Source of the DNA: an uncultured Oscillospiraceae bacterium
GTDB lineage: Bacteria; Bacillota; Clostridia; Oscillospirales; Acutalibacteraceae
NCBI GenBank assembly: GCA_900549825.1
Contig: URQB01000006.1
Span: 50,825-114,824 of the forward strand
DNA: 64,000 nt
Direction: 5' to 3'
Of the stretch, positions 47,718 to 55,803 are shown one piece after another (position 1 is the first letter of the stretch; every line of letters starts with the position of its first letter). Below the pieces are notes generated by a model. That model worked only from the letters and a program-made list of their open reading frames with translations, was not told where the DNA came from and searched no databases. Position numbers and translations under genes: made by a program.

Positions 47718-48722
47718 TCATGTCAGAGAACGGCAGGTCCCCCGCTGGACCAGGCTGGGCATCAAAATCTGGTGCACATAACCCTGGGTCCCCTTTTCGA
47801 TCTTGTCCAGCAGCATATCCACCGCCTGGACGGCCATTTCCTTTTTTGGCTGCTCAATGGTGGTAAGGTCGATGCGCGGCAGCGCAGTGGAGGGGATGTT
47901 GTCAAATCCGATGAGGGAGAGATCCCCCGGGATGCGGATATGGAGCTCGTCAGCCGCCTTCAGGATGCCCAGTGCGTTGGAGTCCGTAGAGGCAAAGATC
48001 GCTGTATAGTCGATGGGCTTTGCAAACAGCTCCTTGACCATCTGATATCCATTCTCGATGGAGGACCGGGCAAAGTCGCTGTGATGGAGCCTGGGTTCCA
48101 GCCCGAATTGCCGGCAGGCCCGCAGATAGCCCTCCGCCCGGAGCTGATGGGTAGTGGAGTTCCGGCAGCCGAAGTACAGGATCTCCCGGTGTCCCAGTCC
48201 GTAGAGATACTCCACCCCCAGATAGGCGCCTCGGCTGTTGTCCACAGATACGTAGCTCTGGGGCTGATCCCGCAGATTCTCGCTGAGAAACACCGCAGGG
48301 ATCTGCTCCAGCAGCGGGGCGATCTTCTCATAGGTGGCCGGGGACTGGGGGACGATCAAAATCCCGTCCACCCGGCGGCCCAGCAGCAGTTTGACCACCA
48401 TCTCCTCCTGTTTCAAATCCGGCTCCGAGTTGCACAGCATAATGTTGTAGCCCCTGGCCCGGGCGCTCATCTCCACATAATAGGCCAGCTGGGACATGAA
48501 CTCATTTTCAATGGCCGGCACCACCAGTCCCAGCAGATACGTCTTTTTCATCACCATGGAGCGGGCCACGTAGTTCCCCGTGTACCCCATCTCGTCGCAC
48601 AGGCGGACAATCCGCTCCCGCGTGCTCTTTCCGATCTGGTTACTCCCCGACAGAGCCCGGGATACCGTTGCATAAGAGACACCGGCGGCCTTGGCCACAT
48701 CCTTCAGTGTCACGTTCTTCAT
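47718..48722 (-). CDS. LacI-family repressor
   Basis: This 334-residue protein has the LacI helix-turn-helix MKNVTLKDVAKAAGVSYATVSRALSG. A periplasmic-binding-protein-like effector domain follows (TYLLGLVVPAIENEF, DGILIVPQSP, FASTDSNALGILKAA, LIGFDNIPSTALPRIDLTTI). I start at 48722, where AAAGGA is nine bases upstream; the frame extends to 48839 into the promoter. An AAACGTTT operator lies 49 bases before the start. Five more copies stand around the neighbouring units, so this protein is the likely regulator of the whole 48-63 kb block. The inducer is unknown. Confidence 0.92.
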   Translation of the reverse strand: MKNVTLKDVAKAAGVSYATVSRALSGSNQIGKSTRERIVRLCDEMGYTGNYVARSMVMKKTYLLGLVVPAIENEFMSQLAYYVEMSARARGYNIMLCNSEPDLKQEEMVVKLLLGRRVDGILIVPQSPATYEKIAPLLEQIPAVFLSENLRDQPQSYVSVDNSRGAYLGVEYLYGLGHREILYFGCRNSTTHQLRAEGYLRACRQFGLEPRLHHSDFARSSIENGYQMVKELFAKPIDYTAIFASTDSNALGILKAADELHIRIPGDLSLIGFDNIPSTALPRIDLTTIEQPKKEMAVQAVDMLLDKIEKGTQGYVHQILMPSLVQRGTCRSLT

Positions 48723-48765
48723 GATCTCTGTCCTTTCCATCGGTCCATGCCTGAGCCGGTTCCAT

Positions 48766-48785
48766 TGCGTAAACGTTTTCATTTT
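48766..48785. promoter_or_regulatory. LacI-type operator A (repressor gene)
   Basis: TGCGTAAACGTTTTCATTTT with core AAACGTTT at 48771-48778, between the repressor promoter and its start codon. Confidence 0.7.
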
Positions 48786-48834
48786 GACGCCGTTAAAATC
48801 AAACAAATCGTCAATTTCACTTTTCTTATTGAAC

Positions 48835-48863
48835 AGCATATAGAATTATATCAAACTTGTCAA
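48835..48863 (-). promoter_or_regulatory. Promoter of the repressor gene
   Basis: TTGACA (48858-48863), 17 bases, TATGCT (48835-48840) on the minus strand. Confidence 0.7.
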
Positions 48864-48932
48864 TATCTCCGAAAAAATTATCATTATAGTGATTTCTCCA
48901 AATCTGCCGAAGATTCTTTGGCGGGCGCCGAC

Positions 48933-48962
48933 TTGACAAATGACAGACGGATATCCTAAAAT
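48933..48962 (+). promoter_or_regulatory. Promoter of the permuted mutase gene
   Basis: TTGACA (48933-48938), 18 bases, TAAAAT (48957-48962), with operator B just downstream. Confidence 0.75.
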
Positions 48963-48975
48963 AAAATCAAGAAAA

Positions 48976-48991
48976 TCGCAAACGTTTACAT
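48976..48991. promoter_or_regulatory. LacI-type operator B (permuted mutase)
   Basis: TCGCAAACGTTTACAT with core at 48980-48987, about ten bases past the expected transcription start. Confidence 0.75.
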
Positions 48992-49065
48992 TCTTCAGCT
49001 GTCCGTTTACAGAAGCTCTCCTGCCCACTGTGAATGGCGGCCTGAAACATAGGGGAGGTCTTTTG

Positions 49066-50634
49066 ATGTCTGTATCCAATCACGGCGGTGCCCAGCTGGC
49101 AGAGGCCGTCCGGCATGCCTATGCCGCAGGGCAGGACGACTATCATCTGGAGCCCATGGTGCTGACTGAGCGCGGCGTTCCCGTCGGCCGCATCCGGGAT
49201 CACGACGCGGTGGTGTTCTGCTGCCGCCGGGGTGAGCGGGAGATCGAGCTGACGGAACTGTTCACGGCGGACGACTTCCGGGCCGTGGAGCGCCGGAAGC
49301 TGAAGGATCTGTACTTCGCTATCCTGACACTGTATCACGACAAGTTCAAGCATCTGCCCGTCGCCTTTGCGCCGGAACACGTGGTAAAACCTTTGGCCCA
49401 GGTCCTCTCCGAGGCCGGAAAAACCCAGTTCCACTGCGCGGAGTCCGAGAAGTTCGCCCATGTGACCTTTTTCTTCAACGGCGGGGGAAACACCTCCTTC
49501 CCCGGTGAAGAGGATGTGTGCGTCCCCTCTCCCAAAGGCATCGACTTTGACCAGAAGCCGGAGCTCTCCCTGCCGGAGGTGGCCCGGACTGTGGCGGGCG
49601 CCCTGGGGAAATACGACTTCATCGTCACCAACTTCGCCAACGGTGATGTCATCGGCCACACCCAGAACACCGCCGCCAAGCTGGATGCCTGCGGTTACGT
49701 CAGCCGGGCCCTGGAGCAGGTGGTGGATGCTGCCCTGGCCCAGGACTACGTGGTGGCCATCACTGCGGACCACGGCAATATCGAAAAGCTGTACACCGTT
49801 GCCGGGAAGCCGGACGGCTCCCACACCACCAATCTGGTGCCCTTTATTCTGATAGACTCCCGTCAGGAGGACCCCATCTCCCTGCGGGACGGTGCCCTCT
49901 GCGACGTGGCTCCCACAATATTAGACGTCATGGGGCTTCCTCAGCCCCTGGAGATGACCGGCCGCTCCCTGGCGGAGGGACACGCCTGGAGCCGGGGGCG
50001 GAGGATGCTCCTCATCATCTGCGACGGCTGGGGCCTGGGCGCCGGCGATGAGGGCGACGCCATCCACCTGGCCCACACCCCCTACTGGGACGCCCTTTTG
50101 GAAAATCGCTCCTGGTGCCGCCTGCAGGCCTCCCGTGAATTTGTGGGCCTGGGGGCCGGCAAGGCCGGCAACTCCGAGGCCGGACACTCCAATCTGGGGG
50201 CTGGCCGGTGCGTCATGCAGGACGACGTGCGGCTGGACGCGGCGGTGCAGGACGGCTCCTTCGCCCGCAATCCGGTCTTTCTGGAGGCCATCGAGCATGC
50301 CAGACGGAACCATGCCTCCCTGCATCTGCTGGCCTACCTCACCCATAAGTCCTCCCACGGGTGCATCGACTATCCCCTGGCCATCTGTGAGATGGCCAAG
50401 AAGCAGGGCCTGGAGGAGGTCTACTTCCACATCATCTTCGACGGCCGCTCCACCGAACCCGGCTCCGCCCCCGCGCTGCTGGCGGAGCTGGACAGCCGCC
50501 TGGACCAGATCGGGCTGGGGCGGATCGTGGACGGCGTTGGCCGGGGCGTGGTCCTGGACCGGGACAAGAATTACGACAAGGTAAAGCGGGCATACGATGC
50601 CCTGACAGACGGCCTGGGCGCCTGGTATTCATGA
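49066..50634 (+). CDS. Circularly permuted cofactor-independent phosphoglycerate mutase-like enzyme
   Basis: This 522-residue protein contains all of iPGM in the wrong order. Residues 1-305 match the second half of the family: transferase-domain end with R55/R58, then SEKFAHVTFFFNGG (K129), NGDVIGH (D194, H198), TADHGN (D235, H236) and H253, ending EMTGRSL. After a short linker, residues 313-522 match the first half: ICDGWG (D320), AGNSEAGHSNLGAGR (S370), H431, DGRST and GRGVVLDRD (R493, R499), ending AYDALTDGLGAW. All metal ligands and the catalytic serine are kept. The usual DGRD is DGRS (S462), which may change substrate. One uninterrupted frame; GGGGAGG lies before the ATG. It leads an operon with two ABC exporter genes under operator B. 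Mutase or phosphohydrolase activity is inferred. Confidence 0.88.
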   Translation: MSVSNHGGAQLAEAVRHAYAAGQDDYHLEPMVLTERGVPVGRIRDHDAVVFCCRRGEREIELTELFTADDFRAVERRKLKDLYFAILTLYHDKFKHLPVAFAPEHVVKPLAQVLSEAGKTQFHCAESEKFAHVTFFFNGGGNTSFPGEEDVCVPSPKGIDFDQKPELSLPEVARTVAGALGKYDFIVTNFANGDVIGHTQNTAAKLDACGYVSRALEQVVDAALAQDYVVAITADHGNIEKLYTVAGKPDGSHTTNLVPFILIDSRQEDPISLRDGALCDVAPTILDVMGLPQPLEMTGRSLAEGHAWSRGRRMLLIICDGWGLGAGDEGDAIHLAHTPYWDALLENRSWCRLQASREFVGLGAGKAGNSEAGHSNLGAGRCVMQDDVRLDAAVQDGSFARNPVFLEAIEHARRNHASLHLLAYLTHKSSHGCIDYPLAICEMAKKQGLEEVYFHIIFDGRSTEPGSAPALLAELDSRLDQIGLGRIVDGVGRGVVLDRDKNYDKVKRAYDALTDGLGAWYS

Positions 50635-50751
50635 GCGCCGACGCTCGGCCCGCGCGGGATGCGCTCCTCATCCGGCGCGGGCCCTGTATTTGTGATACAG
50701 CCGCCAAGGGCGTGCTGCGAGATTGTCTGCACATTGGAAAAGAGGTGCGCT

Positions 50752-52461
50752 ATGAAAACCGTGTTGGGCTATCTGCGCCCCCATGCCGGGCGGGTCGCCG
50801 CCGGTGCCGCCATCAAATTCACCGCAGCGGTCCTGGAGCTGATCCTCCCCCTCCTGCTGGCAGAAATCATCGACGAGCTGGTGCCCGCCGGCGACACTGC
50901 CGCCATCTGGCGGACCGGCGGCTGGATGTCGCTGCTGGCTCTTGGGGCGGTGGGCTGCAACATTACCGCCAACCGGATGGCCGCCTGGGTCTCCATGGAG
51001 ATGACCCGGGTACTGCGCCAGGATCTCTACCGCCGGATCCAGGGACTCTCCTGCACCCAGGCAGACCGATTCTCACCCTCCTCCCTGGTGTCCCGCCTCA
51101 CCAATGACACCTACAATGTCCACCAGATGTTTAACAAGGTCCAGCGGGGCGGCATCCGGGCCCCCATGCTGGTGTTGGGCGGACTGATGCTGACCTTTCT
51201 GCTGGAGCCCTCTCTGGCGCTGGTGCAGCTGGCGGTGAGCCTTCTCACCTTTCTCACCATTACGCTGGTGACCCGGCGGGGGATCCCCCACTACACCAGA
51301 GCTCAGGCGGCTGTGGACACGGTGGTGCGCATCCTCCGGGAGAACGCCGCCGGGGTGCGGGTGGTAAAGGCCCTCGCCTGTCAGGTCAGGGAGCGGGATC
51401 GCTTTGACACAGCCAACCAGGCCCAGCGGCAGGCAGAGGCGCAGGCCGGGCAGGTCATGGCGCTGGCAAACCCCATAACCGATCTGCTGCTGAACGCCGG
51501 GCTCATCCTGGTAGTCCTGGTGGGGGCCCTGCGGGTCAACGCGGGACTGATGCCCCCCGGGCAGATCGTCGCCTTTATGACCTACTTCACTCTGATCCAA
51601 AGCGCCACACTGGGGCTTGCCAAGGTGTTCGTGAAGGTCAGCAAGGGCGCCGCATCCGCCCGCCGGATCCAGGAGGTCCTGCTGGCCCCGGAGCAGCAGC
51701 GGCAAACAGCGCCCCTGCCTGCTGGCGGCGGTTTTCTGGGCATGGACCGCGTCACATTCTCCTATCAGGGTACCAAGCCGGATGTGGAGGCGGCGTCCTT
51801 CCTCTTGCGCCAAGGCGGGATGCTGGGAATCCTGGGGCCCACCGGCAGCGGCAAGAGCACACTGACCGCCCTGCTGCTGCGGCTGTATGACGCAGACCGG
51901 GGCGTGGTCTGGGTGGGCGGCATGGATGTAAAGGCCCAGGATCGCCGGGCACTCCAGAGCCGCTTCGGCGTGGTCTTTCAAAGCGACGACCTGATCCGCG
52001 GCACCGTCTATGAAAACATCTCCTTCCTGCGAAATCTCCCACGGCCAGCGGTGGAAGCCGCCGCCCGGACGGCCCAGGCGTGGCCCTTTATCTCCCAGCT
52101 GCCTCAGGGTCTGGACACCCCGCTGGACCTGGGCGGCGCCAACCTCTCCGGCGGCCAGCGCCAGCGGCTGCTGATCGCCCGGGCCCTGGCGGACCGGCCG
52201 GAGATCCTGATACTGGACAATGCCGACAGCGCCCTGGACTACTCCACAGCCGCCGCGCTGCGGCAGGCGCTGCGGCGGGATTTCCCCGGCACTACCCTGG
52301 TGATAATCTCCGAGCGGGTGTCCGCCGTGCGTGAAGCGGACTGCATTCTGGTCCTGGAAAACGGCCGCATCGATGCCCAGGGCTGCCACGACGCGCTGAT
52401 GGCCTCCTGCCGGCGCTATCAGCGCATGGCCAAGCTCCAGATGGGAGGTGATGTCGGATGA
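50752..52461 (+). CDS. ABC exporter half, degenerate-site subunit
   Basis: This 569-residue protein has six membrane helices (about 10-290) fused to an ATPase domain. Walker A is GPTGSGKST (362-370) and the signature is LSGGQ (465-469). Walker B is ILILD followed by N490 where the catalytic Glu should be, and the H-loop histidine is replaced (IISERVS, E521). This is the expected partner of a heterodimeric exporter in which one ATP site does not hydrolyse. The next gene starts four bases before its stop. The substrate is unknown. AGAGG lies before the ATG at 50752; the longer frame to 50659 adds nothing. Confidence 0.9.
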   Translation: MKTVLGYLRPHAGRVAAGAAIKFTAAVLELILPLLLAEIIDELVPAGDTAAIWRTGGWMSLLALGAVGCNITANRMAAWVSMEMTRVLRQDLYRRIQGLSCTQADRFSPSSLVSRLTNDTYNVHQMFNKVQRGGIRAPMLVLGGLMLTFLLEPSLALVQLAVSLLTFLTITLVTRRGIPHYTRAQAAVDTVVRILRENAAGVRVVKALACQVRERDRFDTANQAQRQAEAQAGQVMALANPITDLLLNAGLILVVLVGALRVNAGLMPPGQIVAFMTYFTLIQSATLGLAKVFVKVSKGAASARRIQEVLLAPEQQRQTAPLPAGGGFLGMDRVTFSYQGTKPDVEAASFLLRQGGMLGILGPTGSGKSTLTALLLRLYDADRGVVWVGGMDVKAQDRRALQSRFGVVFQSDDLIRGTVYENISFLRNLPRPAVEAAARTAQAWPFISQLPQGLDTPLDLGGANLSGGQRQRLLIARALADRPEILILDNADSALDYSTAAALRQALRRDFPGTTLVIISERVSAVREADCILVLENGRIDAQGCHDALMASCRRYQRMAKLQMGGDVG

Positions 52462-54191
52462 AACGACATCTGTTTCGCCGGATGGGCCGGTTCCTGCGGC
52501 CCCAGGCGTCGTCCCTGGCAGGGGCTGCGGCGCTGGCCGCTCTGTCCGGTCTGCTGGCGCTGCTGGTGCCTCTCGTGGCGGGCTGGGCGGTGGAGGCCAT
52601 CGGGACTGGGCCGGGGGCTGCGGACCTGACCGCGGTGCTGCGGTACTGTGCCGCAGGTCTCGGAGCCGCTGTCCTGTCCGCTGTTTGCAGCTACGGCGCC
52701 TCCGCCGCCCTGGTGCGGGTGGGGCAGACCGTATCCTACACATTGCGGAAGGCAGCTTTTCAGCAAATCACTCAGCTACCGGTCCGGTATTTTGACACCC
52801 ACCCGGCGGGGGATCTGATCAGCCGGGTCTGCTATGATGTGGACACGGTCAACGCCGCCCTGTCCACTGATCTGCTCCAGATCGGCACCAGCCTGCTGAC
52901 GGTCATTGGCTCCTTTGTGATGCTGCTGATGCTCTCCCCCCTGCTCTCCGGCGTGTTTTTCCTGACCGTGCCGCTCTCCGTCCTGCTGACGCGGCTCCAG
53001 ATGAAGCATATCCATCCCCTGTTCCGCCGCCGCTCCCAGGAGCTGGGGGCCTTGAATAGCTTTGCGGAGGAGCGGGTCAGCTGCCAGCGGGCCATTCGGG
53101 TCTACGGCGTCGAGGCGGCAGATCTTCGGCAGTTCGCCGAGAAAAACGACGCCGCCTCCGAGACGTACTACAAGGCCGACTGCGCCAGCACGGCCCTGGG
53201 GCCCTCCGTCAACTTCATCAACAACCTCTCCCTGGCGGCGGTCAGTGTCTTTGGTGCCCTGCTGTACTTAGGCGGCGGACTGTCCCTGGGGGCGCTGTCC
53301 TCCTTTGTGCTGTACTCCCGCAAATTCTCCGGTCCTATCCGGGAGACGGCGGAACTCCTCAGCGACCTGCAGGCCTCCGTGGCCGCGGCGGAGCGGGTTC
53401 TGGATCTGCTGGACCAGCCGGCAGAGGATGGCGACTTGCCGGGCGCCCGGGAGCCATGCAAGCTCTCCGGCGCCATCTCCTTCCGCCATGTGGACTTCGG
53501 CTATGACCCCGCCCACCCGGTGCTGCGGGACTTCAGCGCGGACATCCCCGCCGGCAGCATGGTGGCCGTGGTGGGGCCCACCGGGGCCGGCAAGACCACC
53601 CTGGTCTCCCTCCTGCTGCGATTCTATACACCCCAGAGCGGCACGATCACCATTGACGGACTGCCCCTCCAGCAGTACACCCGGGACGGCCTCCGGCGTC
53701 GCTTGGCCATCGTCTTGCAGGACGGCTGGCTGTGCGGCGGCACCATCGCGGAAAACATCGCCTACGGCGTGCCGGGCGCTACCCGCGCCCAGATCGAGGC
53801 CGCCGCCAAGGCAGCCTGTATCCATTCCTTTCTCTCCTCCCTGCCGGATGGATATGATACCGCACTCACTGACAGCGGCGCCGGCCTCTCCAAGGGCCAG
53901 CGGCAGCTGCTGGCCCTTGCCCGCTGCTTCCTCTCCAATGCGGACATCGTGATCTTGGACGAGGCCACCTCGGACGTGGACCCGGAGACCGAGGAGCAGA
54001 TCAGCGCCGCCCTGGAGCGGCTGCGGAGGGGGCGCACCTGTTTCCTCATCGCCCACCGTCTGGCCACAGTGCGCACGGCGGACCGCATCCTGGTACTGCA
54101 GGACGGCCGGATCGCCGAGCAGGGCACTCACCAGCAGCTGCTGGATGCCGGCGGCATCTATCGGGTCCTATACGATGCCCAGTTCTCCTGA
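52458..54191 (+). CDS. ABC exporter half, catalytic-site subunit
   Basis: This 577-residue protein has six membrane helices and an ATPase domain with Walker A GPTGAGKTT (373-381), Walker B VILDE (E502) and H-loop IAHR (H533). Its signature is LSKGQ instead of LSGGQ. The canonical site of the dimer therefore combines this Walker A/B with the partner's LSGGQ, and the degenerate site combines the partner's Walker motifs with this LSKGQ. Its start overlaps the previous stop (ATGA type). It is followed by a 17-bp hairpin and a convergent operon. Confidence 0.92.
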   Translation: MKRHLFRRMGRFLRPQASSLAGAAALAALSGLLALLVPLVAGWAVEAIGTGPGAADLTAVLRYCAAGLGAAVLSAVCSYGASAALVRVGQTVSYTLRKAAFQQITQLPVRYFDTHPAGDLISRVCYDVDTVNAALSTDLLQIGTSLLTVIGSFVMLLMLSPLLSGVFFLTVPLSVLLTRLQMKHIHPLFRRRSQELGALNSFAEERVSCQRAIRVYGVEAADLRQFAEKNDAASETYYKADCASTALGPSVNFINNLSLAAVSVFGALLYLGGGLSLGALSSFVLYSRKFSGPIRETAELLSDLQASVAAAERVLDLLDQPAEDGDLPGAREPCKLSGAISFRHVDFGYDPAHPVLRDFSADIPAGSMVAVVGPTGAGKTTLVSLLLRFYTPQSGTITIDGLPLQQYTRDGLRRRLAIVLQDGWLCGGTIAENIAYGVPGATRAQIEAAAKAACIHSFLSSLPDGYDTALTDSGAGLSKGQRQLLALARCFLSNADIVILDEATSDVDPETEEQISAALERLRRGRTCFLIAHRLATVRTADRILVLQDGRIAEQGTHQQLLDAGGIYRVLYDAQFS

Positions 54192-54215
54192 CAGCCCCCG
54201 GATTTCATGACAACA

Positions 54216-54255
54216 CGGAGAGGCGCCCCGGCCATTCAGCCGGGGCGCCTCTCCG
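54216..54255. terminator. Long hairpin between convergent operons
   Basis: A perfect 17-bp stem (54216-54232 and 54239-54255) with loop CATTCA. No U-run follows on either strand, so it may work as a roadblock or with other factors. Confidence 0.7.
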
Positions 54256-54297
54256 CAAGAAAGAGAAAAAAGTAAAGTGAGCAAATTAAATGAGTGG

Positions 54298-55074
54298 TTA
54301 TGCGCCGGGGGCGGGGGCCAGCTCTGGATTGATCTGGTCCAGCCAAGTCACCAGGTCCATCAGTGTTCCGATAACCTTGTCCGGCTGTGCCGCATCCGCG
54401 GCCACGTGCACATCCTTCTGCTCCGACAGGAAGGAACGGATCTGCACGGCCTTGGCAAAGCCCACCTGCTTGGGGCCGATGATGTCCCTGGAGACCGTGT
54501 CGCCCACATAGACGCACATTTCCGGCTTTGCCTGCATTTGCCGCAGGGCGATCCGGAAGATCTCCGGATGGGGTTTGCGATAACCGGTGACGCTGGAGAC
54601 CGTTACATCCTCCATAAAGCCGCGGATGCCGTAGTCCTCCAGCACGCGGAACACATTGTACAGCGAGGCGTTGTTGGAGATAACGCCCAGGTGGTAGCCC
54701 CGGCTCTTCAGGGCCTGCAGCATCTCTGCCGCGCCGTCGCGGAGCTCCCGGTGGTAGAAGGTGACCTCCCACAGGTTGGCCAGCTCCTCGGTGATGGGCA
54801 GCAGCTTTTCCCGGTCAAAGGCAAAGTCCCGAAGATACCAGTCCGGCCAAATCTCCTCCGGCTTTTTCTCCAGCATATTCCCCTCGCTCCACTGCTTATA
54901 GGCCTTTACGCCGTCCGTGATCCGCTTCCAGAACACATCGTCCGGGCAGCCGGGCTCCAGGCCGTTGGCCCGCAGGACCTCCAGCAGCCTGCGGCAGGTC
55001 GCCCGCTGGGTGTCCTCGTTGTACCAAATATCCTCCAGAGTTCCGCCCATATCAAATAAAACGGTTGTCAGCAT
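54298..55074 (-). CDS. HAD-superfamily hydrolase with DxG motif (first paralogue)
   Basis: This 258-residue protein begins MLTTVLFDMGGTLED. Motif II is VISNNAS, motif III YRKPHPEIF and motif IV VGDTVSRDI. Motif I reads D-M-G-G-T, so the second Asp (general acid/base in phosphatases of the DxD type) is replaced by Gly. The C1-type helical cap is present. It is the last gene of the importer operon and its ATG overlaps the stop of the gene before (TGATG). A phosphatase or related activity on a sugar phosphate is plausible; the Gly makes the mechanism uncertain. A paralogue lies at 60333. Confidence 0.85.
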   Translation of the reverse strand: MLTTVLFDMGGTLEDIWYNEDTQRATCRRLLEVLRANGLEPGCPDDVFWKRITDGVKAYKQWSEGNMLEKKPEEIWPDWYLRDFAFDREKLLPITEELANLWEVTFYHRELRDGAAEMLQALKSRGYHLGVISNNASLYNVFRVLEDYGIRGFMEDVTVSSVTGYRKPHPEIFRIALRQMQAKPEMCVYVGDTVSRDIIGPKQVGFAKAVQIRSFLSEQKDVHVAADAAQPDKVIGTLMDLVTWLDQINPELAPAPGA

Positions 55075-55706
55075 CAGGAATCCTCATCCTTTCCGTGTGT
55101 ATTCCGCCGGCGGTGGCAGCCGGCATCCTCTCCGTCCTCAAACAACAGCATGGCATCCTCCTGGGGAGACCGCCGGGGCCGCTCTTCAGCAGCCGGGGCA
55201 GCAGGATGCGCTTTGGGGGCGGCATCAGCCTTGGTCCCGGCCGCCTCCCGCATCTCCTCCTGCAGAGTCTTCTGCACAGGCAGAGGATGGGTCTTTCTCA
55301 GCTTGAGATAGACCGGCCAAGCCACCGCGTTTCCGATCAGGGCCGGTGCCACACCATACAGGGTAATCAGCTGCACCATGGTTGCCCGCTGGTCTGTATC
55401 CAGCATCCAGGCTGCGAAGTAGAACATCACCAGAACCACCGCCAGCCCCACAAACCCGAACAGCGCCACCCGCTTGTCCCGCAGAAGGAACAGCAGGCTG
55501 CCGATTGCCGTCCCCGCCAATGCGATGATCAGCGTGTGCACGGCGTTGGTGGCTGCAGTGCTGGGCAGCGTAAGCTGCCGGTACAGCGGCTCTGCCAGCA
55601 GGGTATACAGAACCCCGTAGATGCAGAGGTCCAGCAGGGTGGCGAAAAAGCCTGCAATGGCAATGGGGCTCTTCCGCCGGTGATTCTTGTCAATGAATAG
55701 ATTCAT
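55074..55706 (-). CDS. Four-helix membrane protein of unknown function
   Basis: This 210-residue protein has four hydrophobic segments (about 15-35, 55-75, 80-103, 112-132). A charged Ala/Pro/Glu-rich tail of about 75 residues follows (from KLRKTHPLPVQ to HGKDEDS). I recognise no family. AAGGAG is eight bases before the ATG at 55706; the ATG at 55712 is too close to it. It sits between the substrate-binding protein and a HAD gene, coupled to the latter by overlapping codons, so it may be an accessory of the importer. Confidence 0.75.
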   Translation of the reverse strand: MNLFIDKNHRRKSPIAIAGFFATLLDLCIYGVLYTLLAEPLYRQLTLPSTAATNAVHTLIIALAGTAIGSLLFLLRDKRVALFGFVGLAVVLVMFYFAAWMLDTDQRATMVQLITLYGVAPALIGNAVAWPVYLKLRKTHPLPVQKTLQEEMREAAGTKADAAPKAHPAAPAAEERPRRSPQEDAMLLFEDGEDAGCHRRRNTHGKDEDS

Positions 55707-55743
55707 GCGCATATCTCCTTATCTGAGAGGGCCGGAATGGAGA

Positions 55744-55771
55744 GCCGGCGGACGGATTCCCGTCCGCCGGC
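55744..55771 (-). other. Intercistronic hairpin after the binding-protein gene
   Basis: A perfect 12-bp stem GCCGGCGGACGG/CCGTCCGCCGGC with a four-base loop and no U-run. Such structures often protect the abundant binding-protein message from 3' decay. Confidence 0.65.
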
Positions 55772-55803
55772 CGTGTGAAGCAGCCAGGATCGCCGAAGTG
55801 CTG

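Noticed and set aside
51073..52743. 556-codon open frame on the minus strand across the ABC exporter genes
   Set aside because: Low-complexity Gln/Gly/His-rich product antisense to clear ABC domains.
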